From an uncultured Collinsella sp. (lineage in GTDB: Bacteria > Actinomycetota > Coriobacteriia > Coriobacteriales > Coriobacteriaceae): a DNA stretch of 43,005 nucleotides. The DNA is taken from the NCBI GenBank assembly GCA_902464565.1, contig CABQJV010000018.1, forward strand, positions 1 through 43,005, written 5' to 3'. Below are positions 8,997-16,943 of the stretch, in pieces. Position 1 is the stretch's first letter. Each line of letters starts with the position of its first letter. The position numbers were made by a program, and so were the translations under genes. The notes beneath the pieces were generated by a model. The model was not told where the DNA came from and ran no database searches. It saw only the letters and a list, made by a program, of their open reading frames with translations.

Positions 8997-9030
8997 AGGG
9001 GGGCGGCCCAGACGGGTCGCCCCCTTTCTT
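8997..9030. terminator. Terminator between the PHP gene and the RNA methyltransferase gene
   Basis: A GC-rich stem (about 8998-9009 with 9014-9026) with a small bulge is followed by TTTCTT on the + strand. It lies between convergent genes. Confidence 0.75.
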
Positions 9031-9054
9031 GTCCCAAAAATCTACTGAGGTTGG

Positions 9055-10503
9055 TTAGCGGCGTTGGAGGACCGCTACGGTTTCGGTGTGGTCGGTGTGA
9101 GGGAACATGTCGACTGGCGTGATCTTGAGCAGGCGATAGCCTCCGTCGAGGAGCTGGTGCAGGTCGCGCTCTTGGGTCACGGGGTTGCAGCTGATATAGG
9201 TGATGCGGCGCGGCTTAAGTGCGCAGGCAGCTTCGAGGAACTCGGGCGTGGAGCCGGCGCGCGGCGGGTCGATGGAAAGAACGTCGACGCGTTCGTTGTT
9301 GTCGGCGGCATCCAGGATGTAGTCGGTGGCGTCGTCGGCCATAAACCAAGCGCTGCGGGTGAGGCCGTTGAGCTCGGCATTGCGACGTGCGTCGGCAATG
9401 CCCGCCGGGTTGCGCTCAACGCCGAGCAGCATAATGCCGATACCCTTGTTCTGGGCATCTTTAGCTGCGCACAGGCCGATAGTTCCGCTACCGCAATAGG
9501 CATCCATGAGTACGTCGCCCTGCTGCAGGTCCATGCCGTCAATCGCGAGCTGATAGAGCAGCTCGGTCTGCTGCGGGTTGGTCTGGTAGAACGCGGTGGG
9601 GGAGATATCGAACTCGCAGCCGAGCAGCTGGTCGCGCATGCATTCGGCGCCATATACAATGCGGGTTTCCTCGCCGAGGATGGCGTTGCCGGGACGTCCG
9701 TTGATGTTTTGGGCGACGGTGACGATGTGCGGATTGAGTGCAGCGACAGCCTCAAAGAACTCCTGCGCATGCGGTAAGTCACGCTGGGCGGTCACGAGCG
9801 TGACCATGACCTGGTCTGTACGCCAACCGCAGCGGACGACGGCATAGCGGAGCAAGCCCAGATGCTTGTCCTCGTTAAAGGCGGGAATGTGCAGGCGCTC
9901 AGCTTCACGCGCGATGCCGTTAAGAATCTGTCGGGCGCCCGGTGCCTCGATGGGGCATTCGGGTACGGCAACGATCTTGTGCGTGCCGCGCTCAAAGAAA
10001 CCGCAACGGACGGCGCCCTCCTTACCGGGAGCAAAGGGAGTGGCAGCCTTATGACGAAAGCCACGCGGCGCAGGATATTTGCCCGGGTCGCCCAGGGTGA
10101 CTCCCATACCGCGAATAGGATCTACAGCAATGCCTTCACGCTCACAAAGCGAAGCAAAAAGCCCCTCCATAGCAGCCTGCTTGGCGGCGAGCTGCTTCTT
10201 ATAAGGACGATTGAGCGCCGTACACCCACCGCAAGCTTTCATGATGGAACAAGGAGACTTGGGGTCCACAGCCTTACGCGCAGACGAAGCCTGATCTTTA
10301 TCCGAGCGCTTGGAGCGAGTCTGAGATGCCTTATCTTCGTTCCGACGAGAGCCGGGACGCTTGGCCTTAGCCTTGCCCTTAGCCGACTTACCCTTCGCGT
10401 CCTGAGACGACTTGGATTTCTTAGAAGATTTTTTCTCCCCCGACCCCTCAGCTGCCTCGATCAAAGCACGACGAGCCTTACGCTCCGCACGAGATTCTGC
10501 CAT
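9055..10503 (-). CDS. RlmD/TrmA-family RNA (uracil-5-)-methyltransferase
   Basis: These enzymes methylate C5 of a uridine in 23S rRNA or tRNA using SAM and a covalent cysteine intermediate. The C-terminal half has the SAM motif (DAYCGSGTIGLCA), the GVERNPAGI strand end, the IDPPRAG loop, and the nucleophile in YISCNP. Four cysteines (CSIMKACGGC and later VAVPECP) match the spacing of the RlmD-type [4Fe-4S] cluster. Its first ~85 residues are an unusual low-complexity tail rich in K, S, R and A in place of a recognisable TRAM domain; such a tail could bind RNA non-specifically. The target base is uncertain (U1939 or U747-type of 23S rRNA, or U54 of tRNA). It is divergent from the ABC importer operon across a 349-bp gap. 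Confidence 0.88.
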   Translation of the reverse strand: MAESRAERKARRALIEAAEGSGEKKSSKKSKSSQDAKGKSAKGKAKAKRPGSRRNEDKASQTRSKRSDKDQASSARKAVDPKSPCSIMKACGGCTALNRPYKKQLAAKQAAMEGLFASLCEREGIAVDPIRGMGVTLGDPGKYPAPRGFRHKAATPFAPGKEGAVRCGFFERGTHKIVAVPECPIEAPGARQILNGIAREAERLHIPAFNEDKHLGLLRYAVVRCGWRTDQVMVTLVTAQRDLPHAQEFFEAVAALNPHIVTVAQNINGRPGNAILGEETRIVYGAECMRDQLLGCEFDISPTAFYQTNPQQTELLYQLAIDGMDLQQGDVLMDAYCGSGTIGLCAAKDAQNKGIGIMLLGVERNPAGIADARRNAELNGLTRSAWFMADDATDYILDAADNNERVDVLSIDPPRAGSTPEFLEAACALKPRRITYISCNPVTQERDLHQLLDGGYRLLKITPVDMFPHTDHTETVAVLQRR

Positions 10504-10610
10504 GAATTAACCCCACTAATTTACAAATTGAAAGCTGAAAGCATTGTACCGTGCCAAGCTAGCGGACGATATACAAGCGCCTATTTCATGTCAGTGATAA
10601 GTCCAACGAT

Positions 10611-10761
10611 GTTTGCCCGGCGTGGGCGGGGAGCGGCGCGTAATTAAGTTTATCGCGAGTTCCGCACGCAAAGGAAAGCACTTAATGTGCTTTCCGTCTT
10701 GCGCAGGACTGTAGAGCAGGAAACTTAATTACGCGCCGCTCCCCGCCCACGCCGGGCAAAC
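10611..10761. repeat. Long palindrome with 41-bp perfect arms
   Basis: The arms at 10611-10651 and 10721-10761 are exact reverse complements over 41 bp. The 69-bp spacer folds further: GGAAAGCAC (10673-10681) pairs with GTGCTTTCC (10686-10694), flanked by CGCAA/TTGCG and a partial GAGT/ACT pairing. Almost the whole 151 bp could form one hairpin or cruciform. It resembles a foldback MITE, but I see no clear target-site duplication. Confidence 0.85.
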
Positions 10762-10767
10762 CCTCCC

Positions 10768-10796
10768 TTGTACTCCATCTCACTAAAGTGTATGAT
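10768..10796 (+). promoter_or_regulatory. Promoter of the amino-acid ABC importer
   Basis: TTGTAC (10768-10773) and TATGAT (10791-10796) are spaced by 17 bp, a good match to a housekeeping sigma promoter 57 bp before the substrate-binding protein start. Confidence 0.6.
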
Positions 10797-10834
10797 TCTG
10801 ATCGTTACACGACTCACTTTACTTAACTAAAGTG
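10781..10834. promoter_or_regulatory. CACT..AAAGTG operator candidates
   Basis: CACTAAAGTG (10781-10790) lies in the promoter spacer, and CACTTTA-N6-TAAAGTG (10815-10834) lies just downstream of the probable transcription start. The placement fits a repressor. A related CTTTA-N6-TAAAG site lies before ilvE at 37665-37680. Confidence 0.45.
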
Positions 10835-10852
10835 CCATCAAGGGGGAATACC

Positions 10853-11713
10853 ATGAACACCGATATGTCTCGTCGTCAGTTTGTTGGTCTAGCCGGCTCG
10901 CTCGCCACGGTGCTGGGCCTTGGTCTTGTCGGTTGCGGCGGTGGTGCCGGCAAGGGCTCTGCTGCCGGTTCTGCCGCAGCCAAGGATGTGAAGGGCGCTG
11001 CGGAGTCCAAGAAGCTCGTGGTGGGCTTTGATAAGTCCTATCCTCCGTACGGCTTTGTGGGCGACGATGGCGAGTACACCGGCTTTGATCTCGATCTGGC
11101 CAAGGCTGTTGCCGATAAGCAGGGCTGGGAGGTCAAATACGAGGCCATCGACTGGGATGCCAAGGATACGCTGCTTAACTCGGGCGCCATCAACTGCATC
11201 TGGAATGGCTTTACCATGGAGGGCCGTGAGGACGACTACACGTTCTCCGAGCCGTACATGCTCAACGAGCAGGTGCTCGTGGTCAAGAAGGATGCGGGCA
11301 TCAAGAGCTGGGACGATCTTGCCGGCAAGACCGTGATTACTCAGACCGATTCCGCTGCGCAGGATGTGCTCGAGGGTGACCAGAAGGATCTGGCGGCGAC
11401 ATTTGCCACGCTCGATACCATCGGCGAGTACAACACGGCCTTTATGCAGCTCGAGAGCGGCGCGGTCGATGCCGTGGCTTGCGACCTTTCGATTGCCCAG
11501 TATCAGCTTGCCGCCAAGCCCGATGCCTATACGCAGCTTGATGAGCCGCTGTCCAGCGAGCACTACGCCGTCGGCTTTAAGAAGGGCGACACCAAGTCGG
11601 CCGACGCCGTGACCGAGTCGCTCAAGGCGCTCTACGAGGACGGCACGGTTAAGGACCTGTGCGACAAATACGCGAGCTACGGCCTGTCCTTCGACAACTG
11701 GGTTCTCAAATAG
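10853..11713 (+). CDS. Amino-acid ABC transporter substrate-binding lipoprotein
   Basis: The 286-residue protein is a family 3 solute-binding protein. From about residue 50 it shows VGFDKSYPPYGFVGDDGEYTGFDLDLAKAV, the classic start of polar amino-acid binding proteins, and it ends with KYASYGLSFDNW. The N-terminus reads MSRRQFVGLAGS followed by a hydrophobic run and the lipobox LVGC, so it should be a lipoprotein exported by the twin-arginine pathway and fixed to the outer face of the membrane. AAGGGGG before ATG 10853 decides the start. It heads an operon with the permease and ATPase genes. The substrate cannot be fixed from sequence; glutamine, glutamate, cystine or other polar amino acids are possible. 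Confidence 0.92.
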   Translation: MNTDMSRRQFVGLAGSLATVLGLGLVGCGGGAGKGSAAGSAAAKDVKGAAESKKLVVGFDKSYPPYGFVGDDGEYTGFDLDLAKAVADKQGWEVKYEAIDWDAKDTLLNSGAINCIWNGFTMEGREDDYTFSEPYMLNEQVLVVKKDAGIKSWDDLAGKTVITQTDSAAQDVLEGDQKDLAATFATLDTIGEYNTAFMQLESGAVDAVACDLSIAQYQLAAKPDAYTQLDEPLSSEHYAVGFKKGDTKSADAVTESLKALYEDGTVKDLCDKYASYGLSFDNWVLK

Positions 11714-11803
11714 CCACAGCACCCAACCTTGCGGCTCCAACCCTCCTCGCGTACCAAAGTACGCTTCGTCGGGCTTGTCGCTCGCAATCTTGGGCACTGT
11801 GCC
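11713..11803. repeat. Large imperfect palindrome between importer genes (copy 1)
   Basis: CACAG..CCCAA..TTGCG (from 11715) pairs with CGCAA..TTGGG..CTGTG (to 11801), interrupted by two symmetric 2-nt mismatches. The apex is GCGTAC-CAAA-GTACGC (11749-11764). It lies between the substrate-binding protein and permease genes and could stabilise or process the upstream mRNA. Confidence 0.65.
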
Positions 11804-11852
11804 TATTTGAGAATAAGATCAGCCGTTCTGTTGCTGCGAAGGAGAAGGTAGG

Positions 11853-12506
11853 TTGACTATTCAGGTCATGATGCAGATGCTTGGCCAGGGATTCTTGGTC
11901 AGTTTGCAGTTGTTTGTGCTGACGCTGCTCGGGTCGATTCCGATGGGAATTCCCGTGGCGTTTATGCGCATGAGCAAAATTGCGCCGCTTCGCTGGATTG
12001 CGCGCATCTATATCTCGGTTATGCGCGGCACGCCGCTCATGCTGCAGATGTTTGCCATCTACTTTGCCCCGTACTACGTGTTCGGCATTTCGCTCACGCC
12101 CGATTCCAAGTGGACGGCGTGCGTCGTAGCGTTCATCATCAACTACGCCGGTTACTTTGCCGAGATCTATCGCTCGGGCCTGCAGTCCATTCCGCGCGGT
12201 CAATACGAGGCCGCCGAGGTGCTGGGCTACTCGCGCCTGCAGACGTTTTTGTACATTGTGATGCCGCAGGTTGCCAAGCGTATTCTGCCGGCGATGGGCA
12301 ACGAGATCATCACGCTGGTCAAGGACACGTCGCTGGCGTTTGCCGTCGGCGTGGGGGAGATGTTCTCGACGGCCAAGGCGCTGGTCGCCTCGCAAGTGAG
12401 CATGGTGCCGTTTGCGATTGCGGCGTTGATCTACTGGGTCTTTAACTTTGTGGTCGAGATGCTGCTGGGCGCCGCCGAAAAGAAGCTGGACTATTATCAT
12501 GACTAG
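11853..12506 (+). CDS. Amino-acid ABC transporter permease
   Basis: The 217-residue membrane protein has the His/Glu/Gln permease family layout with about five transmembrane helices. The EAA-like loop that contacts the ATPase is visible as QYEAAEVLGYSRLQTFLYIVMPQVAKRILP, and SVMRGTPLMLQMF is the usual RGTPLxxQ motif. I used the TTG at 11853 because AAGGAG at 11839-11844 is well spaced from it and no ATG occurs before residue 6. Its neighbours on both sides are the binding protein and the ATPase of the same importer. A single permease gene suggests a homodimeric channel. Confidence 0.92.
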   Translation: MTIQVMMQMLGQGFLVSLQLFVLTLLGSIPMGIPVAFMRMSKIAPLRWIARIYISVMRGTPLMLQMFAIYFAPYYVFGISLTPDSKWTACVVAFIINYAGYFAEIYRSGLQSIPRGQYEAAEVLGYSRLQTFLYIVMPQVAKRILPAMGNEIITLVKDTSLAFAVGVGEMFSTAKALVASQVSMVPFAIAALIYWVFNFVVEMLLGAAEKKLDYYHD

Positions 12507-12511
12507 ATCGT

Positions 12512-12535
12512 TCCGCCGTTCTAGCGAACGGCGGA
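12512..12535 (+). other. Short GC-rich hairpin after the permease gene
   Basis: TCCGCCGTT (12512-12520) pairs with AACGGCGGA (12527-12535) around CTAGCG. No T-run follows, so it is more likely an mRNA stability element than a terminator. The 18 bases 12510-12527 recur exactly at 24505-24522 after glmS, where the right arm is missing next to the insertion sequence. Confidence 0.6.
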
Positions 12536-12560
12536 CTGCTCGACGCTGCGCGCGTGCCTG

Positions 12561-12657
12561 ACGGCCAATCTGCTCCTCAAACCGTCGCTTGCGTACAGAA
12601 GTACGCGGCGCTCCTCTTTCGGAGCACATTGTCTCGCCAGTCACACGCTCGCTGACT
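12561..12657. repeat. Large imperfect palindrome between importer genes (copy 2)
   Basis: The apex GCGTAC-AGAA-GTACGC (12591-12606) is flanked at a distance by CAAT..TGCTCC (about 12566-12576) and GGAGCAC..ATTG (12620-12631). It lies between permease and ATPase genes and has the same apex type as the palindrome at 11749-11764. A small AGTCA..TGACT hairpin with a T-run (12639-12661) follows just before the ATPase start. Confidence 0.5.
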
Positions 12658-12679
12658 TTTTCAACACATGGAGGTTCCC

Positions 12680-13444
12680 GTGTCCGGAACGGTAATGAAT
12701 ATAACGAGCGCGCGCAAGGCGTTTGGCGGCAATGAGGTGCTCAAGGATATCTCGCTTGAGGTGAAGCGTGGCGAGGTCGTGGCGATTATCGGACCTTCGG
12801 GTGGCGGTAAGTCCACGCTGCTGCGGTGTGCCACGCTGCTCGAGACACTCGACGGCGGCTCGCTTTCGTTTGGCGACCTTGCCGTTGCGACGGATGCGGG
12901 TTCGGGCGCAGTCTATGCGAAGGGCGATGTGCCCAAGCGGGCACGCTCGCGATTCGGCCTGGTGTTCCAAAACTACAACCTGTTCCCGCACTATACCGTG
13001 ATGAAAAACATCATCGACGCGCCGATTCGCGTGCTTAAGCGCCCGCGCGAGCAGGCGGAAGCTCGTGCGCATGAATTGATTGCTCAGATGGGGCTTGTGG
13101 GCAACGAGAACAAGGTTCCGTGTGAGCTTTCGGGCGGTCAGCAGCAGCGCGTGAGTATCGCCCGCGCCCTAGCGCTCGACCCGGAGATCCTGTTCTTTGA
13201 CGAGCCGACCTCGGCACTTGATCCCGAGCTGACGGCCGAGGTGCTGCATGTCATTAAAGACCTTGCCGCGCAGAATATGACGATGGTGATTGTGACCCAC
13301 GCAATGCAGTTTGCGCGCGATGTTGCCGACCGCGTGGTCTTTATGGATGGCGGCCGCATTGTCGAGGAGGGTCCTGCCGAGCAGGTCATCGACCATCCGC
13401 GTGAGCAGCGCACCCGTGAGTTCTTGAGCCGTATCGAGGGATAG
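12680..13444 (+). CDS. Amino-acid ABC transporter ATP-binding protein
   Basis: This 254-residue ATPase drives the importer encoded just upstream. It shows Walker A GPSGGGKST near residue 42, the Q-loop in FGLVFQNYNLFPHYTVMKN, the signature LSGGQQQR, Walker B ILFFDEP, and the H-loop VTHAMQFA, which is the GlnQ/HisP type. I prefer the GTG at 12680 because GGAGG (12670-12674) has ideal spacing to it; an in-frame ATG at 12668 overlaps that ribosome site and is less likely. A small insertion after the Q-loop-proximal region (ATDAGSGAVYAKGDVPKR, ahead of the Q-loop) lengthens the helical domain. It is the last gene of the operon, followed by a strong terminator. Confidence 0.93.
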   Translation: MSGTVMNITSARKAFGGNEVLKDISLEVKRGEVVAIIGPSGGGKSTLLRCATLLETLDGGSLSFGDLAVATDAGSGAVYAKGDVPKRARSRFGLVFQNYNLFPHYTVMKNIIDAPIRVLKRPREQAEARAHELIAQMGLVGNENKVPCELSGGQQQRVSIARALALDPEILFFDEPTSALDPELTAEVLHVIKDLAAQNMTMVIVTHAMQFARDVADRVVFMDGGRIVEEGPAEQVIDHPREQRTREFLSRIEG

Positions 13445-13478
13445 GCTCAGGTATTTACTCAACTATTAATTGAGGCGA

Positions 13479-13515
13479 AGCCGCCGCAGGTCTTACGGTC
13501 TGTGGCGGCTTTTTG
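13479..13515 (+). terminator. Terminator of the amino-acid importer operon
   Basis: AGCCGCCGCAG (13479-13489) pairs with CTGTGGCGGCT (13500-13510) with one wobble, then TTTTTG. Confidence 0.85.
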
Positions 13516-13754
13516 TTTGCATCGACGGGGTTCAATAATCGCCTCACAAGCTTGTCTCTTCCTCTCGCCGCCTGTATTCATACGTGCGCCGAAAGGTATG
13601 CATGGACAGCCGCCCGTGAGGGTAGGGTGGTGGCATAGGACATTTGGAGGGTGAGTCGGCTCGGCTGCCGACCATGCTGCTCCCGGGATGGCATCGACCG
13701 CGAACTCTCCCCGTTGGCGTCGCGCATTGCGCGCGGCCCTGCAAGGAGGTCATC
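13516..13754 (+). other. Long leader of the EF-G-like gene
   Basis: This 239-bp stretch precedes the GTPase gene. It is G-rich and contains several short inverted repeats, for example GTCGGC..GCCGAC around 13653-13671. I do not recognise a known riboswitch class. The coding frame of the GTPase remains open from a TTG at 13644, but no ribosome site supports that start. Confidence 0.35.
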
Positions 13755-15830
13755 ATGGGTGCTCCCAAGACCGGTAACGTAAGGAACGTGGTGCTCGTAG
13801 GCCAAGGCGGGGTGGGCAAGACTTCACTCGCCGAGGCCATGCTCCACCTTTCCGGCAAGACCGCCCGCCTGGGCGGCCACGACGGCACCAAGCCTACGCT
13901 CGACTATGACCCTGAAGAGGTTAAGCGTGCATTTTCCATCTCGACGACCATCGCGCCGATCGACTGGAAGGGCGCGCGCATCAATGTGCTTGATGCCCCG
14001 TGCTACCCCGATTTTATCGGCGACGCCTTTGCCGCGATGAGCGTCTGCGAGACGGCTCTGTTTGTGGTCGACGCCGAGGCCGGCCCGCAGCCTACGACGG
14101 TTAAGCTCTGGTATGCCGCCGAGGACCTGCGCCTGGCGCGTGCGGTGTTCGTAAACCGCCTGTCGCGCTCCGAGGCCAGCTTTGCGACCACGATGGACCT
14201 GCTGCAAGAGCGCTTTGGCACGCGCCTGGGTGCCGTGACCCTTCCCTGGGGCGAGGGCGAGGACTTTGACGGCATCATCGACCTGGTGCGCATGAAGGCG
14301 CGCCATTGCAACGGTACCGAAGCCGTTGAGTCGGAGATTCCCGAGGAGTATCGTGCCCAGGCCGAGGAGGCCCATGACCATCTGTGCGAGTTGGTGGCCG
14401 AGGCCGACGATGAACTGATGATGAAGTACTTGGAAGGCGAGGAGACGCTGACGCAGGAGGAGCTTGAAGGCCTGCTGTCGAAGGCGATCGCCGAGCGCAT
14501 CTTTGTGCCGGTCTTTGCGGGCGATTGCATTAAGGAGCAGGGCGTCAACTCGCTGATGGACGACATCGCCACATACTTCCCGGCGCCGACCGACTACGGC
14601 GAGATGCCGCTTATCGACGGCGATTCGCTCAAGATTTCAAGCGACGATGATCGTCCGGTGGCGTTTGTGTTTAAGACCCTGGCCGATCCGCAGCAGGGTC
14701 GCATCAGCTTTATCAAGGTGCTGACGGGTACGCTTGAGCCGGGCCTTGAGCTGGTCAACGCGCGCACGCGCAAGGGCGACCGTCTGGCTCACCTGTATGT
14801 GATGTGCGGCCGCGACATGACCGAGGTCGGTCACGCCTATGCCGGCGACATTATCGTGGCACCCAAGCTGGCGGCCGAGACGGGCGATACGCTCTCGATT
14901 ACCGGCAAGGTCGAGGCTGCGGCGTTTAAGTTCCCCAACTCGCAGTACCGCATTGCCATCGAGGCCGAGAATCGCGGGGACGAAGAGAAGCTCTACACGT
15001 TTATCGAGAAGGCCTGCAAGGCCGATCCGACCATGAGCATCGATCGTGACGAGGAGACCGGCCAGACCATTATCTCCGCCGTGGGTGAGGCGCAGGTTTC
15101 GGTGCTGCTCAACCGTTTGGAGGACCGTACCAAGGTCGTGGCCAAGAGCGTGCCGATCCGCATTCCGTATCGCGAGACCATCCGCCGCGCGGCGAGCGCC
15201 CAGGGCCGCCACAAGAAGCAGACCGGTGGTGCCGGTCAGTACGGCGACTGCTGGCTGCGCGTGGAGCCGCTCATTGGGCCCGACGGCACGAGCGACGGCT
15301 ACGAGTTTGTGGATGAGGTCGTAGGCGGCCGCATTCCGCGCTCGCTGATTCCCGCCGTGGACAAGGGCGTCCAGGAGACCATGAAGGACGGCATCATTGC
15401 CGGCTACCCGCTCACGGGCATTCGTGTGGCTGTGTACGACGGCTCGTATCACAGCGTCGACTCCAACGAGATGGCGTTCCGCGCGGCGGCTCGCATCGGC
15501 CTGCGCAAGGCATGCGCCGATGCCGACCCGGTGGTGCTGGAGCCCATCGAGGAAATCACGGTGACTATCCCCGAGAGCTACGCCGGCGCCGTGATGGGCG
15601 ACATCTCGGCATCGCGCGGTCGCGTGACGGGCATGGAGACCGATGAGCGCGGCGACACCGTGGTCATCGCCCAGGCGCCGCTGGCCGAGTTGACGGATTA
15701 CTCGACGCGCCTGCGCTCTATCACGCGCGGCACGGGTGACTTTACCATGAAGCCCGCTGGCTATGAGCAGGTTCCCTATGACGTTCAGGCCAAGCTGGTC
15801 GAGCGCTATGAGGAGGGTCGCGCCAAGTAG
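13755..15830 (+). CDS. EF-G-like translation GTPase (EF-G2 type)
   Basis: The 691-residue protein has the five-domain EF-G architecture. G1 is GQGGVGKTSLAE near residue 17 and the G3 region reads DAPCYPDF where true EF-G has DTPGHxDF. The G4 position reads VNRLSRSEASF, not NKMD, so guanine recognition must differ. Domain IV (AQGRHKKQTGGAGQYGDCWLRVEP and the later GSYHSVDSNEMAFRAA) and domain V are present. This is the pattern of the 'elongation factor G-like' family that accompanies a normal fusA in many Actinobacteria, with uncertain function. AAGGAGG before ATG 13755 sets the start. Canonical fusA is not in the window. Confidence 0.88.
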   Translation: MGAPKTGNVRNVVLVGQGGVGKTSLAEAMLHLSGKTARLGGHDGTKPTLDYDPEEVKRAFSISTTIAPIDWKGARINVLDAPCYPDFIGDAFAAMSVCETALFVVDAEAGPQPTTVKLWYAAEDLRLARAVFVNRLSRSEASFATTMDLLQERFGTRLGAVTLPWGEGEDFDGIIDLVRMKARHCNGTEAVESEIPEEYRAQAEEAHDHLCELVAEADDELMMKYLEGEETLTQEELEGLLSKAIAERIFVPVFAGDCIKEQGVNSLMDDIATYFPAPTDYGEMPLIDGDSLKISSDDDRPVAFVFKTLADPQQGRISFIKVLTGTLEPGLELVNARTRKGDRLAHLYVMCGRDMTEVGHAYAGDIIVAPKLAAETGDTLSITGKVEAAAFKFPNSQYRIAIEAENRGDEEKLYTFIEKACKADPTMSIDRDEETGQTIISAVGEAQVSVLLNRLEDRTKVVAKSVPIRIPYRETIRRAASAQGRHKKQTGGAGQYGDCWLRVEPLIGPDGTSDGYEFVDEVVGGRIPRSLIPAVDKGVQETMKDGIIAGYPLTGIRVAVYDGSYHSVDSNEMAFRAAARIGLRKACADADPVVLEPIEEITVTIPESYAGAVMGDISASRGRVTGMETDERGDTVVIAQAPLAELTDYSTRLRSITRGTGDFTMKPAGYEQVPYDVQAKLVERYEEGRAK

Positions 15831-15863
15831 CGTGTGGCGTTGCCTGCAATGTGGACGCTGACG

Positions 15864-15900
15864 AAAAGGCCGCCCTGGGTAATCCAGGGCGGCCTTTTTT
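15864..15900 (+). terminator. Terminator of the EF-G-like gene
   Basis: A 15-bp perfect stem (15864-15878 with 15884-15898) with loop GTAAT ends in six T residues. Confidence 0.92.
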
Positions 15901-15959
15901 GATCCCATGGGGACGGAGGAAAACGAATCATTTTTGGGTTACGGGCGGTGCGGTCGGCA

Positions 15960-16943
15960 CTAGTCTCCGGATGCCTGGTTGCGGCCGGTGGCGTAGTCGA
16001 TCTGCACGTGCGGCTGCAGGTTGTAGCAGTACACGTGGAAGCAGAGGGTCTTGCCGTGGTCCTCGACCGATTGCGCCTCAAGGCGCACGCCACGGCAGAC
16101 AAGTTCCTCTTCGTTATACATGGGCGTGACACGGTAGAGCACATGGTTGCCCGTCTCGCGGATGTAGCCGAGAATCTGCTCTTCAAACGGCAGCATGCCC
16201 GTCTCGTTGAGATAACGTGTGCCGGTGAGGAGATTCTTGCGGTTGGCGTTTTCGCCGCAGAGCGACCAGGCGATGAGGTGGCAGCGGTTGTAGAGGCTCT
16301 GGCCCGGAATAAAGTCGTAGCGCTGCTGGTGCCAACCGGCAGGATGGATGCGCGAGATATCGCCGCGCTTTCCCTGTCCGAGCGACTCGGGGCCTACGCA
16401 GGCGAGCGCCTTGCGAGTGCGACCCAGGCTGTCGAGCTTGGAGAATTTCTTAAAGCAGCCCTCTTCGGTGGCGCGATCGTATTCATCGAGTGTGAATGAC
16501 GGCGTGCCGAGCGGGTGCGTGCTGTCGGCGCGCAGGGCAACGTAGGGGTTGCCGGCGTAGTCGGGAATGCTGCTGAGATATACGCCGTGGGCGCGGTGGA
16601 GATCGGGGTTTTCGACCTCGTCGATGGGGGTGGCGGCGCTGTCTGTGGAAGTGTCGTCACCGGTGTCGGTTGCGGCGGATTCAGAGCCATCGCCAGGGTC
16701 CTGGCCGTTTTGAGGGTCCGAGGAGCTCGCCGTTCCCGATTCGAGCCGAGCGACCAGGTCCGCCTCGTCGTCGGTGCGGCTGGGACTTTCGTTTTGTTTC
16801 TCGGCCAGAGCTACCGCCTGCTCATCGCTTTGCGGTGACAGCAACTTGGGCGCTCCGTCGAGCGATCCCGTAAACAGCGCAAACCCGAGCACCACGGCGG
16901 TGCCGATGGAAAGTACTTGCTTGTAGGCGGGCTTGCGCGACAT
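15960..16943 (-). CDS. Membrane-anchored or secreted DNA/RNA non-specific endonuclease
   Basis: The 327-residue protein starts with a basic segment and one hydrophobic helix (LSIGTAVVLGFALFTG), so it is exported or membrane-anchored. A ~90-residue linker rich in D, S, T and G follows. The C-terminal half is a beta-beta-alpha-metal nuclease: SLYNRCHLIAWSLCGENA near residue 230 carries the catalytic histidine in the position of DRGH of the NucA/EndA family, followed by NLLTGTRYLNETGMLPFE, GNHVLYRVTP and the late FHVYCYNLQP. Such nucleases act outside the cell in nutrient scavenging, DNA uptake or escape from extracellular traps. The start at 16943 follows AGGAG. It is a single gene, convergent with the EF-G-like gene. 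Confidence 0.86.
   Translation of the reverse strand: MSRKPAYKQVLSIGTAVVLGFALFTGSLDGAPKLLSPQSDEQAVALAEKQNESPSRTDDEADLVARLESGTASSSDPQNGQDPGDGSESAATDTGDDTSTDSAATPIDEVENPDLHRAHGVYLSSIPDYAGNPYVALRADSTHPLGTPSFTLDEYDRATEEGCFKKFSKLDSLGRTRKALACVGPESLGQGKRGDISRIHPAGWHQQRYDFIPGQSLYNRCHLIAWSLCGENANRKNLLTGTRYLNETGMLPFEEQILGYIRETGNHVLYRVTPMYNEEELVCRGVRLEAQSVEDHGKTLCFHVYCYNLQPHVQIDYATGRNQASGD

Larger units (their letters stand above)
10504..10852. other. Structured 349-bp gap between divergent genes
   Basis: This stretch holds the promoter side of the RNA methyltransferase gene, the large palindrome at 10611-10761, and the promoter and operator candidates of the ABC importer (10768-10834). No further coding sequence is supported. 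Confidence 0.6.

Noticed and set aside
13516..13754. Riboswitch in the leader of the EF-G-like gene
   Set aside because: I could not match any known riboswitch core; the hairpins are short. It is reported only as an unexplained leader.
14637..15908. Minus-strand open frame of 423 codons opposite the EF-G-like gene
   Set aside because: It runs through a terminator and has His/Ala/Leu/Gly-rich composition typical of antisense frames in GC-rich genes.
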